A stretch of DNA of 64,000 nucleotides, taken from contig OX328130.1 of NCBI GenBank assembly GCA_946811695.1, positions 73,366,853 to 73,430,852 of the forward strand, given 5' to 3'. Position 1 is the stretch's first letter, and each line of letters starts with the position of its first letter. Below the pieces are notes generated by a model, which was not told the DNA's origin, did no database searches, and saw only the letters and a program-made list of their open reading frames with translations. The DNA comes from Gonocerus acuteangulatus (lineage: Eukaryota > Arthropoda > Insecta > Hemiptera > Coreidae). Of this stretch, positions 1 to 10,756 are shown piece by piece. Both the position numbers and the translations under genes were made by a program.

Positions 1-367
1 GGATTTTAACCAAGCCAATGACAATAGAAATCTTGGAATTTTTTATCCATGATTCATTTATACCTTGCTCACCCTCTCAATTTAGTAAGTCATGAAATAC
101 AAGATTCTAAAATTCCTAGGAAAACCTAAATGATTAATACATTTCTAAAGAATAAATAAATATTCGCTTCAACTTCATCATCTAGGTTCTTCCATATGCA
201 ACATCTTCATAATCCTGTGTTTGTCCCAATATTCGTCCCGAGAATCGTGAGGTACCTCAGAAATCTTTAGAATTTTTAGCCAAGAATCAACATGATTCAC
301 TTATTTGGGCAAAATGAACATTTAACGAATACGCCCAACGATGGAAGTAAATATCTTCTATATATAT
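1..367. other. AT-rich sequence, nothing recognised
   Basis: No open frame longer than background, no repeat boundary and no RNA gene can be supported here. It ends where the family-A element begins. Confidence 0.4.
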
Positions 368-1382
368 AAAAAGTCCGTCTCGCAGGAACTGCATCATCTT
401 AGCGCGGTTCCGTTCATATCCCTAGTCTAATTTGGAAAGATTAAAATAGAAGCAGTTATTATTTTGGTTCCACCAGTCTTTTTTTTTTTATTAATTATTA
501 TAATGGCGTGTCAATCCTTAAGGTCCCTACCGCCATTCCTATGTGTAGTAAAGTCTTGAAAGGTCATGATTTACGATCTTACCTGGAAGGGTCGGCTAAC
601 ACTAGGTCCCGCTAGTTACGAGGTCTTGGAATCTTGGAAATCTATATTTCTAACAATAAATTGTTTTTGTTATTTTACTTAACCAGTTTTATTGTCAAAT
701 ACATTATCCAACTATAAGCAATTAAAAAATAACAAGGAATAAAACAGACAAAAAGAACCGTTCGAATAAACGAAATCAATTAATTTAAGGTTTTAAGCAC
801 TTATTTCTCCTATTGACATCGCCTAATCAAAACTTTTATTAGAACATTTTTTTAGAGCATTTAATAAGCTTTCTAATGGTATTCTTCCGTTTACCAAGAT
901 TCTTAAGCTTTTTCGAGATATTAAGGAAAGTAAACAAAGTTACCAAAACTTTTTATGTCTGTTAATGAAATATTTTATTCTAACCCTTCCTTAACTCCAA
1001 ACGTAACCAAAATTTCAACATATTAGTTTTAATGAAAGTTAAACATGCAGAAAATGTTTCAACTGAATCCCATGATTCTAAGTACCCAAACCAAAAACGG
1101 TATTCAAAAACTATTTTTCCAATTTTCTCAAAAACGGTTAAAGCTATCGCCTTTAAAACGGTTTCATTCGTTTTTCTAGCCCAAGAAACCTATAAAACAA
1201 GTACCTGCAAGCATATGAACTCAAAAACGTAGGCGTTACGATTTTTATTGAACGAATTTCGCCATCTTCCAGTAGGCGGATTTTGCTGGTTAACGAACTT
1301 GACCTTTCAAATTAGACGAAAGATTTTTGTACCAAATTTCATCAAAATCGGACCATTCGTCTGGGAGCTACAGAGCGAACAG

Positions 1383-1437
<55 letters not shown>

Positions 1438-1442
1438 TATAT

Positions 1443-1489
<47 letters not shown>

Positions 1490-1689
1490 CATATGTATAC
1501 ATAAACATATGAAATCTAATATATATATATATGTAATATAAATATATATACACCAACTGACCAACTGACATGGCAGCAATTGCTACCACTTTCCTTCGGT
1601 CCATCTTTAATCCTGCGGGATTGGATGAGAGGACACGCTTTCCCTTCAAAGGACAGCATATATATATATATGTTTGTGTGGAACGGCTT

Positions 1690-2163
1690 CTTTTCTTTTG
1701 ACCTGGTCAAACAGGTAAGAAGGTGGCCACCCGGATCGGACAACACGCTGCTGACTACAGGCTGGGACGCACCAAAACTTCGGCGGTGGCAACACACGGA
1801 GAAGAGTGTCCCAAACAAGTATTATTCGACCGAGCCAAGACCCTAGCCAAGGAAACCAGCTTGACAAGGAGACTAATTTGAGAAGCCATCGAAATACAGA
1901 AGCATCCGGTGAACTTCAATAGGGAAGATGGCCTCATCCTCCCAGACATTTGGCGGCCCATCCTTAAGAAGATAGAGGAGAAGACAGGGACTCAAGACGA
2001 CCAGCGCCCCACACGGACTACCGACGAACTACAGACGACGGACGAACGAAGAAGACAGCCCTCGAGCCCTATTGGCCCACGGAGCCCCTACACCATTGGC
2101 CCGCATAGTCTAAGAAGCAGGGCTATAAAGGAGGGAAAATCCGGGAAAAATTCATTCCCTTGA
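1690..2163 (+). pseudogene. Penelope-like retroelement GIY-YIG endonuclease, 3' part, decayed
   Basis: Frame 1 from about 1702 reads [19 protein letters not shown], resembling the GIY-YIG nuclease region of Penelope-like elements. It continues through LFDRAKTLAKETSLTRR to EAIEIQKHP, NFNREDG and W-R-P-I-L, the conserved PLE C-terminal stretch. One in-frame TGA at about 1888-1890 stands where an arginine codon (CGA) is expected, and another TGA at about 1699 marks the 5' edge. The reverse transcriptase domain is absent. The fragment lies between two (TA)n arrays inside A1. The coding remnant runs directly into a 3' tail holding a hammerhead-like motif. It is non-functional: 5' truncated with internal stops. 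Confidence 0.75.
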
Positions 2164-2189
2164 CAACCACCGAGGACGACACTAGCAGC

Positions 2190-2223
2190 CTGAAGAAGTC
2201 GGAGATGAACCCGACGAAATATT
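2190..2223 (+). ncRNA. Hammerhead-ribozyme-like core in PLE tail
   Basis: CTGAAGA is followed by a stem (GTCGG pairing with CCGAC), then GAAA, then TATT. CUGANGA and GAAA are the two invariant boxes of the hammerhead core, and the stem sits where stem II should be. Overlapping the last A of GAAA is ATAT, self-complementary as a minimal stem III, then T as the cleavage-site nucleotide. Stem I is weak here. Activity is not shown. Confidence 0.5.
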
Positions 2224-2470
2224 GCGATGGAGAGAGGAGCGACACCGCTGGAGAAAGAAGCCGTTCCACACAAACATGTGATACCCAGCGATGCAATTTA
2301 AAACAAAAAATATATATATATATATATATACAAATTTGAACCACCGTTATTTTCGGTCTCTAGGGGTTCTGAAACGCGAAATTTTCTAGTCGGCACTTCC
2401 GGATTGTTTCATTGTATCAACCTTATAAGCGGGGTTCCTCCCTATGGGGGAGGGAGGAACCGCGCTAAAA

Positions 2471-2613
2471 TCACGTGTCTGTTTGTTTGAATGTATGTTT
2501 GTTTCTTTTTCAAATCCACACCGTTCGATCGATTTTGACCAAAATTGGCACACTGGTAGGTCTCATCTGGGGAGTGTCATAGGCAAGGACTCACATAATT
2601 AGGATTCACAGGA
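2471..2613 (-). repeat. Family-C tail fragment between A1 and A2
   Basis: On the minus strand this contains the phrases CAAAATCGGTC-like and AACAAACATACATTC, ending in CACGTGA. The same string precedes the (TA)n array of the family-C element at 33711-34300. It forms the spacer between two tail-to-tail family-A elements. Confidence 0.5.
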
Positions 2614-2747
2614 TTTTAGCGCGGTTACTCCCTATCTCCATAGTGAGAACCCGCTTATGAGGTTGACCTCATGACGCGATCCGGACGTGCCGACTAGAAA
2701 CTTTCTCGTTTCAGACCCTATAGATCACGAAAATATAGGTGGCTAAA

Positions 2748-2813
<66 letters not shown>

Positions 2814-4031
2814 GCTTGTCTGTTCGCGCTCTAGCAAGCTCAAAAATGGTCCGATTTTGATAAAATTTGGTACAAAAATCTGTCGTCTGATTTGAAAGGT
2901 CAAGTTTGTTAGCCAGCAGAATCCGCCTGCTGGAAGATAGTGTTTATGGCGAAATTCGCACAAAAAAAAATCGTAACGCTTACGTTTTTGAGTTTATATG
3001 CTTGCAGGTACTTGTTTTATATGTTTCTTGACATAGGAAAACGAATGAAACCATTTTCAAGGCGATATCTCTAACTGTTCCTGAGAAAAGTGGAATCAAT
3101 GGTTTTGTAAGTCTTTATTTTTTTGTGGGTACTTAGAATCGCGGAATTCAGTTGAAATATTTTCTACATCTTGGAAATTAATTTCACCCGATATATTGAA
3201 ATGTTGGTTGTATTTGGAGTTAAGGAAGTATGCGAAAACATTTTTTTTATTAATAGACATGAAAAGTTTTCGGATCTTTATAAGTTTTTCGTAAATATCT
3301 CGATAACGGTTGGGAAATCGTGGTAAGTGGAAGGTGACCATTCGAATGCTTACTAAATTCTCTACAAAAAATGTTCTGAAGCAATATTCGACGGGGCAAC
3401 GTCAATCAGAGATATAAGCGCTTAGAGCTTAAAATGTGTTAAAAAAGTCTATTGAAACGGTTTTTCTCTTTGTTTATCTCACTTTCTAGTTAGTTGTTTC
3501 TTGTTTTAAATTGCATTTATCAGTAAAATTAGTATAGTAGTATAATAAGCTAAGAAGCGGTGAAAGGTTTTGGTAATAATAAGTTTGGAGTGGCTGTGGT
3601 AATCAAGATGGCTGTGGCTAATCATGATGACGTAGTTTGTTTTGAATTCTGTCTATATAACCTTCCTCATAGCCTCCAACTGAAGTTATAGTTATTTCTT
3701 ATTTTATAGAAAGATTTAACCCACGACAGAATTTAATTTCATTCGCCATAAAGCACAAATTTACAGTTGATTATAACAATAAAACGAATTTGCTAGTAAA
3801 ACAAGATACTTAAAATGACAATTAATTTTTGGTTGTTTAGAATAGTTTTCAGTACATAATTGTATTGACTTATTCAGCCTTTCTCAAGAATGAGGATTAA
3901 GAATTGTCCGTATTATTCAGTGTAAGTTGGCTACTGTCAGTTTCCTGTGATTTGTGATGCTAATCTATTCTATTTATTCGAGATGTACGTACCGCGCTAA
4001 GATTACGCAGTTCCTGCGAGTCGGTCTTTTT
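2614..4031 (-). mobile_element. Family-A Helentron/HINE-like element A2
   Basis: Read on the minus strand, the 5' end is AAAAAGACCGACTCGCAGGA near 4031 with TTAGCGCGG inside, and the 3' hairpin plus GCGCTAAAA lies at 2614-2660. A long (TA)n array lies at about 2752-2803, roughly 140 bp from the 3' end. The 5' half is closely similar to the element at 16730-18056 (shared phrases about AACTGACAGTAGCC and a TCACAAATCACAGGA-like block), so the two are one subfamily. No coding sequence. Confidence 0.7.
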
Positions 4032-4077
4032 CTTTATTAGATGTTAGTATTACTTATTTGGTTTCTAATTTATTTTG

Positions 4078-4131
4078 GCTTTTCTAGATGAAGAAATTAG
4101 GTGTAGCATGGCATGCCGGGTAACAGCTAGT
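4078..4131 (-). repeat. Family-C head fragment
   Basis: The minus strand reads CTAGCTGTTACCCGGCATGC then CTACACCTAATTT, matching the head of the family-C element at 33711 (CTAGCTGCTACCCGGCGTGC). It directly abuts A2. Confidence 0.55.
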
Positions 4132-4181
4132 GATGTAAAAAATAGATCATTTAAAAAACTCATCGCAAGAGATGGGTAAAT

Positions 4182-4800
4182 AGAGCAGTTTTCCCAGCAA
4201 AGCAATCAGTACAACATTGCGGTTTTTAACAAAATTCAAGAACTTTTACAATTGAACATAAAATAATATTTATTTTTTCATCTAACTCAATATTAGCACT
4301 GATATCGAATAAATTATACATTCAAATCATGATAAGACTTGGAGAAATTCAAAATCTATTTTCAAATCATTCAATAATAAAATAATTTTAATAAATCTCA
4401 TTGTTGAATTAATACAAAATTACGTTTTGAAGATGTTTCAGTCATTTTTTCCCAGCAAAGCAATCAGTACAACATTGCGGTTTCAGTCATTTTTTCCCAG
4501 TCTAATGAAGATTTGAATGTTTAATTTGATCGATATCAGTGCTAATATTGAGTTAGATGAAAAAATAAATATTATTTTATGTTCAATTGTAAAAGTTCTT
4601 GAATTTTGTTAAAAACCGCAATGTTGTACTGATTGCTTTGCTGGGAAAAAATGACTGAAACATCTTCAAAACGTAATTTTGTATTAATTCAACAATGAGA
4701 TTTATTAAAATTATTTTATTATTGAATGATTTGAAAATAGATTTTGAATTTCTCCAAGTCTTATCATGATTTGAATGTTTAATTTATTCGATATCAGTGC
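4182..4800. repeat. Overlapping double inverted repeat
   Basis: Segment 4182-4305 is repeated inverted at about 4528-4652. Segment 4296-4490 is repeated inverted at about 4614-4800. The phrase CCCAGCAAAGCAATCAG occurs three times (near 4192 and 4452 forward, near 4628 reversed). Two overlapping palindromes imply a fold-back rearrangement of one original sequence. A diverged relative of the right half lies at about 46960-47290. Confidence 0.65.
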
Positions 4801-5275
4801 TAGAATTAAGTTGGATGAAAAATACAATATTATTTTATGTTTAATTGAAAAATTTCTTGAATTATTTACAGGTATTTACAAACAGGGGAACCAAAAAAAA
4901 AAAAAAAAAAAAAATCTGGCCAGACAAAGTTGATCTAAATTTAATTCGGTCAAGATTTAGTGGCTGTAGGTTTTTTGAAACACGAAATATCGTTTAGCCC
5001 CACTGTGCGACAGTGAAATTATTTACTTAATTATCATAAAGAGAGGTTTATTATTTGTGAGTGATCCAATAGTGATTGAATTGTCGTAAACAACCTAAAA
5101 ATAATAATAATAAAAATGGCGGTTTGAAAATTTCTGCAGTATTATGTAATACATAAAGTGTTTAAGGGCTCATCGCCATATATATGCGAAGCCTTTTAAT
5201 TTTTTTTTTTTTTTTTTTTTTTATTAATTAACATTAACATTAATAACAGAACATCTCATACATAATTAAATTATT

Positions 5276-6092
5276 AAAGTCCGTCACGCAGGAGCTGCAG
5301 AACTATGCACTTTCCTCACAATTGGGTAGTGTCGAGTGCATTCCTGAATAATTTGCTTGAAATAACCTATATAGATAAATAAAATAAAAACATAAATAAC
5401 ACCTGTTTAAGGGGTCTCCCGTAGTCTAGTGGCTAGCGCGCTGGATTCATAAGCGGGAGATGGTGGGTTCGATTCCCACCTCCAGCAGGGATTTTCTCAT
5501 CTCAAGGCTCGCTGGGAAAATTCCTCGCTGCACCCTGGATGTCGGCGCTAATGACCAAGAAGTAGATGCGCCGTAAAAAAAACAAAACAAAAAAAAACAA
5601 AAAAAAAAAAAAAACAAAAAAAAAAAAAACACCTGTTTAAATTTAATCCGAACATAGTACAAAGTAAATCCCCCCCTTCCGATAGACCGATTTAGTTCAT
5701 TTTTACAACACTTCTTCCTTATTAGATACCCAAGACGTCTACCGCGTTTCGTTACAATACATCAGAAATTACGACCGGTATGAGCAAATTAGTAATTTGG
5801 GTTCAGAGTAAACCCTCCCTTCTAGTCAACCAATTTAGTTTATTTTTACAACACATTTTTTTCTTCAGTTGAACACAACAAATACAGATTTCGTTGAAAT
5901 ATAACAAAAATTACGACTGGTATTGGCAAATAACTACTTTGGCTCCGGAGTAACCCCCCCCCCCCCCTCTGGATGGACCGATTTTGTTGGTTAACGAACT
6001 CGATCAATCGTTTGATGGGGGAATACTATATACAAAGTTTCGTGGCGAAAAAACAAAAACTCTGGGATGTATTGTGTTAACGGATACATATA

Positions 6093-6156
<64 letters not shown>

Positions 6157-6276
6157 AACTAGGGTCATTTTTGGTGTCTACTAGGTAGGATCGATAAAGA
6201 TTCGAAGAAAGTTTTCGAAAATTCCGTCATGAGTGCAACCTCAATAGCTACTTTCCTTCGGAGGAAAGTGCTAAAA
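5276..6276 (+). mobile_element. Family-B Helentron/HINE-like element B1
   Basis: The 5' end is AAAGTCCGTCACGCAGGAGC with the inner motif GCACTTTCCTC about 30 bases in. The 3' end is the hairpin ACTTTCCT-TCGG-AGGAAAGT followed by GCTAAAA. The 3' AGGAAAGTGC is the reverse complement of the inner 5' motif, the same logic as family A with a different sequence. A (TA)n array lies at about 6090-6152. A SINE inserted at 5411-5627 splits the element. No coding sequence. Confidence 0.7.
5411..5627 (+). mobile_element. tRNA-derived SINE, family S1, with perfect 13-bp target duplication
   Basis: The tRNA-like head starts GGGGTCTCCCG and has a pol III B box (GGTTCGATTCC). An unrelated body follows (TTTTCTCATCTCAAGG, then GATGTCGGCGC), with an A-rich tail. 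It is flanked by the perfect direct repeat AACACCTGTTTAA at 5398-5410 and 5628-5640, the signature of LINE-driven insertion. The intact duplication suggests a young copy. Three relatives occur in the window (40070-40278, 40341-40530, 49246-49435). Confidence 0.9.
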
Positions 6277-6780
6277 CAATTATTTTTCCATAGAGTTTAG
6301 AATTGTCTAGTGTTTGATTTGAATTTTCTAACCTCCAATTCGACGTCCCAATAGAAATGTACAATAGATTTAAAGGTCTGAGTTTTACAACCGATCTCTG
6401 GATGATAATACCGACTTTAAGGCTGGATTTACGACTACTGTCATGAAAATCAAAGCAATTTTTATCTCCCTTGAAGAGGAACGATAAAACCAGAATCAAT
6501 CTTGCATTTCCAGTATCAATTTTTTTTATTTAACGATTATATTTTCTACAAATAGCTTCATAGTGCCCGTAAAACCTAATCGTATTTTTATTATAGTTGT
6601 TTTGATTCTGAAATTTTATTTATCGTAAAAAGAGTAATTTAGGAAATAGTACTTTTATCATTATTGTTATTGTTATTAATCATAAAGCAGCTAAAATCAG
6701 AATTGAAAAATCTATCTGGATTGGTATTTGATTCTTGGCGATAAATCAATCTAGCAAAATAGTGCGATCAGAGCTTCGCA
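6277..6780. other. AT-rich spacer, nothing recognised
   Basis: No repeat boundary, coding signal or RNA fold could be supported. Confidence 0.4.
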
Positions 6781-6826
6781 CCGGCCTCCGACCCTGAAAC
6801 GTCGACACTAGAAGATTAAATTTTCA

Positions 6827-7060
6827 GTGCGCGTTAATTTCTGTCTTAGTTCCTCCAGAAAAAGAACTCCATGCAGTACTCTAAAAATCATTGAAGACAC
6901 AGATACGGACAACAGAACAATATGTACTGACTCACCAAGTTCATTACACTCCATGACAAACATTTACAACAACCAAATCTACAAACAAATCACGATGTTT
7001 TGGTTACCTGGACATGAAGGGTATCACTGGTATATAAAATTGAACTTTTTTATTATATAG
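6827..7060 (+). pseudogene. LINE RNase H domain fragment
   Basis: The frame contains ICTDSPSSLHSM, then ITMFWLPGHEG. The first fits the catalytic aspartate strand of LINE RNase H (usually TDS-x-S-A-L), the second the W-[VL]-P-G-H-x-G block of the same domain. After GHEG the expected G-N-E-x-A-D is lost and the frame decays. A second remnant with the same QITMFWLPG block lies on the minus strand near 55370. Likely Jockey/R1-type LINE debris. Confidence 0.65.
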
Positions 7061-7669
7061 AATTTCTTGTAGATCTTGACCCTTGAGGTACCAACCGTTT
7101 TTCTGCATCGTCCTCCAATTCTTAGAAAACGTGAAAAACCAAAAAGAACGTTTTTCAATTGTCGGGTAATAAATTCTCCTTAGCCCATTATAGGGCAAAT
7201 TTCGCTGGAGATATTAAATTACATTTAGTGTTACAAATGTTTGCTCTCGTCAAACACCATTATCAAATGATTTCTCATTTTCTTGTCTTCATTTACTATA
7301 ATAACAATTTTACAGATAAATTCAATTTAAAACAGAACAATAACTAATTAAAAAGTGAGTTAAGCAACGGCAATAACCCGTTCAAAAGAAAAAAAAATAA
7401 TATAGTTTGAAGTTGTAAGCACTCCGATTGACCTGACACCTTCAATTGTAATTTCTTGAAAAGATCTTTGAAACTTCCTCTATCCATTGTTATAAAGATT
7501 GTTCTTTTGGATTTCTACTTTAATAAATAGGAAGATCATAAAATGGGTTTGGACGATTTGTTTATGTAAATATGCAGCTTCTTTGGGTAAATCATTGCTT
7601 TACATTCACTTATGTGCATTTAAAATAATACTTTTAACACTTAAGAAATATAAGGTCATCAAATAAGTA
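7061..7669. other. Spacer without recognised features
   Basis: AT-rich; no supported gene or repeat. Confidence 0.4.
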
Positions 7670-7990
7670 ATGTCGGTTTATGTCGGTGGACTGTAGAATG
7701 TGTGGATCCAAGTTTTTCTGCTAGCTCTTCGACTGTTACAACAGGATTTTCTTCTACAGTAGCCTACAGGAGTTGGTCGTCAAGCTCTGTTGCTAGACCT
7801 GTACGAGGCTCGTCTTCAAGCTTGCGGTTTCCCCGCTCGAAATCGTTCAAACCACCGCAGCACTTGTCGCTCACTAACGACATTTTTGCAATCTATTTCT
7901 ACAACGTTTCGATAATCGAATTCCCAAACCGTAAAAAATCGTAAGTGGTGTCTTAAGAGATCAATTACAAATGAAATTTCAGCGCAGAAT
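7670..7990 (-). pseudogene. mariner transposase, N-terminal helix-turn-helix fragment
   Basis: The minus strand encodes SERQVLRWFERFRAG and, after a one-base frame change, LEDEPRTGLATELDDQLL, then a stop, then EENPVVTVEELAEKLGSTHS. This is the order of the mariner N-terminal DNA-binding region: a W-F-x-R-F-R-x-G block, D-E-P-R-x-G, then the second HTH (V-E-E-L-A-x-x-L-x-x-x-H-S-T-V). The catalytic DD34D domain and terminal repeats are absent. At least one frameshift and one TAG make it a pseudogene. Confidence 0.85.
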
Positions 7991-8120
7991 AAATAGGTTT
8001 CACTAACCAAAACTAGGTAGAAATAAATTGAAAGGGAGGGAACATAATTAGTCAGAATATTAAAAACCGACTTATAGGATTACCTGATACTCCTGAAATA
8101 GATGAAAGCAATTCTGACTT

Positions 8121-8125
<5 letters not shown>

Positions 8126-8192
<67 letters not shown>
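8126..8192. repeat. (TA)n microsatellite
   Basis: Pure AT dinucleotide tract of about 65 bases. Other long TA arrays in the window are noted with the elements that hold them. Confidence 0.97.
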
Positions 8193-8195
<3 letters not shown>

Positions 8196-8333
8196 CAACT
8201 GCTTATGTTCATTTACTAGTGGCACAGGGGAAATGAACGGAACCGCACTAAGATCACTCTTTTATCTTGGATCTTAAGAAGAATTCCTCCATCCAATAGA
8301 GAGTTAAGGATTTTGAACTTTGTTTAAAGTTCT

Positions 8334-8566
8334 GGAGGCCCGGTGGCCGTGAGTGCTAAGGCGTATACACTCCAACCCTAAGGTTGAGGGTTCGATTCCC
8401 ATCAGACGTTCGATGTCCACAAGAGGCTCTTGTCCAGGATAGGGCTTAGAAAAAAGAAAAAGCATCAGCCCTATCCTGGCTAGAAAAGGGTGGTAACCTA
8501 TAGATAACCCGTCCTAAAACCCGTTGTCAATTATAAATGGACGTTGAAAATTTAAATAAATAACTT
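8334..8566 (+). mobile_element. tRNA-derived SINE, family S2, copy a
   Basis: The head is GGAGGCCCGGTGGCCGTGAG with a B box GGTTCGATTCC. The body contains CATCAGCCCTATCCTGGCTA and GGTAACCTATAGATAACCCG, ending TGGACGTTGAAA and an (AAAT)n tail. A sister copy follows within 50 bp. Confidence 0.85.
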
Positions 8567-8612
8567 GAAGTTCATGATTATTTTTTATTTTATCTGTTTC
8601 TTTCAAATTTAT

Positions 8613-8819
8613 GGAGGCCCAGTGGCCGTGAGTGTTTAAGCGTGAGCACTTAATACCCCGTACTAAGGGTTATGGGTTCGATTCCCACAGGGGGGCTTTT
8701 CTTCAGAAAAGAAAAGTGGCATCAGCCCTATCCTGGCTAGAGAAGTGTGGTAACCTGTAGTTAACCCGTACTAAAATTCCTAGTTAATAATAATGGACAT
8801 TGAAATGAAATAAATAAAT
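8613..8819 (+). mobile_element. tRNA-derived SINE, family S2, copy b
   Basis: Same head (GGAGGCCCAGTGGCCGTGAG), B box GGTTCGATTCC, body phrase CATCAGCCCTATCCTGGCTA and (AAAT)n tail as the copy just upstream. Both lie directly 5' of the splice-acceptor-like site before the Ly6 exon, so probably in its intron. Confidence 0.85.
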
Positions 8820-8844
8820 TTCACATTTAGACCAGATGTTAATT

Positions 8845-8868
8845 TTAATTTAACATTCTTCATTTCAG
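8845..8868 (+). promoter_or_regulatory. Candidate splice acceptor before Ly6 exon
   Basis: A pyrimidine-rich run ending TTCTTCATTTCAG closes at 8868, 34 bases before the Ly6 ATG. It would make the coding region a 3' exon with a short 5'UTR portion. Inference from sequence shape only. Confidence 0.45.
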
Positions 8869-8902
8869 ATGTTGTGAGGAAATTAGATTTTATTTTTGAA
8901 TA

Positions 8903-9325
8903 ATGAACCGTTTTAGTGTAAGTTTTCTTCTTTTTACTATGTTTTCTAGAAATATCCTTGGCATTGGATTTGACACGTTTACTTGTTATAAATGTAAGGG
9001 TAACTGCGATAATCCGGGGGAAGAGAAATGTCCGTTACTACGTTCTTTGACATGTGTTACAATTTTGTACAGGGATTCTAAAAACAAACAAATTGAAGAA
9101 TTGGGATGTACATTTAAATGCAAAACCTTGGCTCCAGCCTACGAGGTTATATATGGTAAAGTTGAATTCTGCGAAGATTGCAAAACGGATTATTGTAACT
9201 CGAAGAATAAGCTGCCAACGAGGACTACCACTACTAGGCCTACTAAGAAAACTGGGGGATCTTCATCGCTTAGAATCAAGACATCTTTCCTAGTTTACCT
9301 GGCAATGATGCATTGCCTGGTATGA
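8903..9325 (+). CDS. Ly6/uPAR-type three-finger protein, secreted and probably GPI-anchored
   Basis: A 140-residue frame from ATG to TGA. Residues 1-22 form a hydrophobic signal peptide (FSVSFLLFTMF core). The mature part holds ten cysteines at 28, 31, 35, 43, 51, 69, 73, 90, 93 and 98, the last in C-N, the spacing expected of a Ly6 three-finger fold. Residues 104-117 are a Thr/Arg/Lys-rich stalk (TRTTTTRPTKK), followed by a small-residue stretch (GGSSS) and a hydrophobic C-terminus (SFLVYLAMMHCLV) that fits a GPI-attachment signal. Arthropod relatives include the quiver/sleepless group and other surface Ly6 proteins acting on channels, junctions or neurons; the exact subfamily cannot be fixed. 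A splice acceptor lies 34 bases upstream and AATAAA 9 bases past the stop. It is the only intact, non-transposon frame seen in the window. It could be a whole short gene or just the last exon. Confidence 0.85.
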   Translation: MNRFSVSFLLFTMFSRNILGIGFDTFTCYKCKGNCDNPGEEKCPLLRSLTCVTILYRDSKNKQIEELGCTFKCKTLAPAYEVIYGKVEFCEDCKTDYCNSKNKLPTRTTTTRPTKKTGGSSSLRIKTSFLVYLAMMHCLV

Positions 9326-9333
9326 TGACCTCA

Positions 9334-9339
9334 AATAAA
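9334..9339 (+). promoter_or_regulatory. Polyadenylation signal of the Ly6 gene
   Basis: AATAAA nine bases after the stop codon; very short 3'UTR implied. Confidence 0.5.
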
Positions 9340-9439
9340 TTCAGTTATGAAGTTAAATTTTAACTATTTTTTTGTTTTGTTTTATTATTTAGCGCGGTTC
9401 TTATTTAGGGGAACAAAAAGTGTTCTATGGCTATTTTCT

Positions 9440-10545
9440 GAATTCTCACACATGTCTAGTCATATTGTGGGAGGTGATAGAGGACCTTTCCGAATTCTCA
9501 CACATATGGGAGAAAACATCGTTTTATTGTTTTATCGAGACAAACGTGGTTTTTAGAAGAATAATCGTTGTACCTGCGGCCTAGGCGGGTCTACTAGAAA
9601 GTGAGTGAAACCAATAGAAAGCTGAGTAAATTTACTATAAGACTAGTTGAGAGTAAACGTAAAAATGAATGAATGTAAGTATGTATATCTTACCAAAAGA
9701 AAGCTATTCTAAATTTCCTGACATTTTCTTGATATTTCTTACCAGCGTTACTCCTCAATGATCAGGATCTGCGATTTCCGGGTTTCAGAAAAACCTTTTC
9801 ATTTAACCAGCTTTATATTCATGTATCACAACCCTGTGTTATTAAAGCGTGTGAACGATTTAGGAACAAAAGTTTAAAAAAAAAAAAAAAAAACCTGGAT
9901 CTTTGAAAAAAAATAATAATTTTTTCTTCAGTTTATTCAAAAAGCTTAGAAGAAATACTTGTTTTTATAAATATTTACTTAAATATTAAGTAACTATTTA
10001 CATAAAACAATAAAAAAAGTTACTTGCACAAAAATTAAAAAAAATCCTAAAACAGTAAATAAATAAAATACACATTTATTTTGAATTTATTAATTACAGT
10101 AACTAATACTGGGTCCAGGAGACGGCCATTAATGAACCCCAACCATAAATTAACCTGAAAAATTATTATTTTTACCTAGATCACCCATTTGAACACATTT
10201 TTCCTCAGATCCTGCCCATTGAGGAGTAACGCTGAGAAGAAATATCAAGAAAACGTCTGGAAATTTAGAATAGCTTTCTTTTGGTACGATAAACATACTT
10301 ACATTCATTCATTTTTACATTTACTCTCAACTAATCTTATAGTAAATTTACTCAGCTTTCGATTGGTTTCACTTTATTTCTAGTAGAACCATCTGGGCCA
10401 GAGTTACAACGATTATTCATCTAAAAACCACGCTTGTCTCGATAAAACAATAAAACGACGTTTTCTCCCTTATGTGTGAGAATTCGGAAAGGTCATCTAT
10501 CACCTCCCACGATATGACTAGACATTTACGGGACACCCTGTATAC
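9440..10545. mobile_element. Fold-back element with about 320-bp inverted arms
   Basis: The left arm (about 9450-9775) is repeated inverted at about 10195-10525, with shared phrases such as GAGAATTCGGAAAGG, ACTCTCAACTA and GATATTTCTT. The arms are diverged by scattered substitutions. The inner region is AT-rich without a transposase frame. The right end reads GGGACACCCTGTATA, the kind of terminus known from mariner-like non-autonomous elements; that link is inference. It appears inserted in a family-A element whose 5' motif fragment (TTAGCGCGGTTC) lies near 9388. Confidence 0.7.
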
Positions 10546-10546
10546 A

Positions 10547-10547
10547 C

Positions 10548-10613
<66 letters not shown>
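10547..10613. repeat. (AC)n microsatellite
   Basis: About 33 AC units, directly before a family-A 3' tail, in the position where other family-A copies have (TA)n. Confidence 0.95.
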
Positions 10614-10617
<4 letters not shown>

Positions 10618-10756
10618 AATTTGAACCACTGTTATTTTAGAGCTCTATGGTTTCTTAAACTTAAAATTTTCTAGTCGGTACTTCCGGATAGCGTCATGAG
10701 ATCAACCTTATAAGCGAGTTTCCTTCCTATGGAGGGAGGCAGGAACCGCGCTAAAA
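10614..10756 (+). mobile_element. Family-A 3' tail (A6)
   Basis: ACAAATTTGAACCACTGTTA begins the tail and AGGAACCGCGCTAAAA ends it at 10756, with the usual hairpin degraded. It follows a CA array rather than (TA)n. Confidence 0.7.

Larger units (their letters stand above)
368..2470 (+). mobile_element. Family-A Helentron/HINE-like element A1
   Basis: The 5' end reads AAAAAGTCCGTCTCGCAGG. About 30 bases in comes the inner motif TTAGCGCGGTTCC. The 3' end is a hairpin of GGTTCCTCC pairing with GGAGGAACC, followed by GCGCTAAAA, so GGAACCGCGCTAA at the 3' end is the reverse complement of the inner 5' motif. A (TA)n array at about 1386-1545 precedes the tail, and a PLE fragment interrupts that array. 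The design (subterminal inverted repeats, 3' hairpin, internal repeat block, no coding sequence) matches what is known of Helentron-associated non-autonomous elements such as DINE-1. No Rep/helicase frame is present. Class assignment is inference; the shared boundaries are seen directly in several copies. Confidence 0.7.

Noticed and set aside
5411..5480. Genuine tRNA gene (and the similar heads at 8334, 8613, 40341 and 63630)
   Set aside because: B box present but the acceptor stem does not close as in a tRNA, and each is followed by a conserved SINE body and tail.
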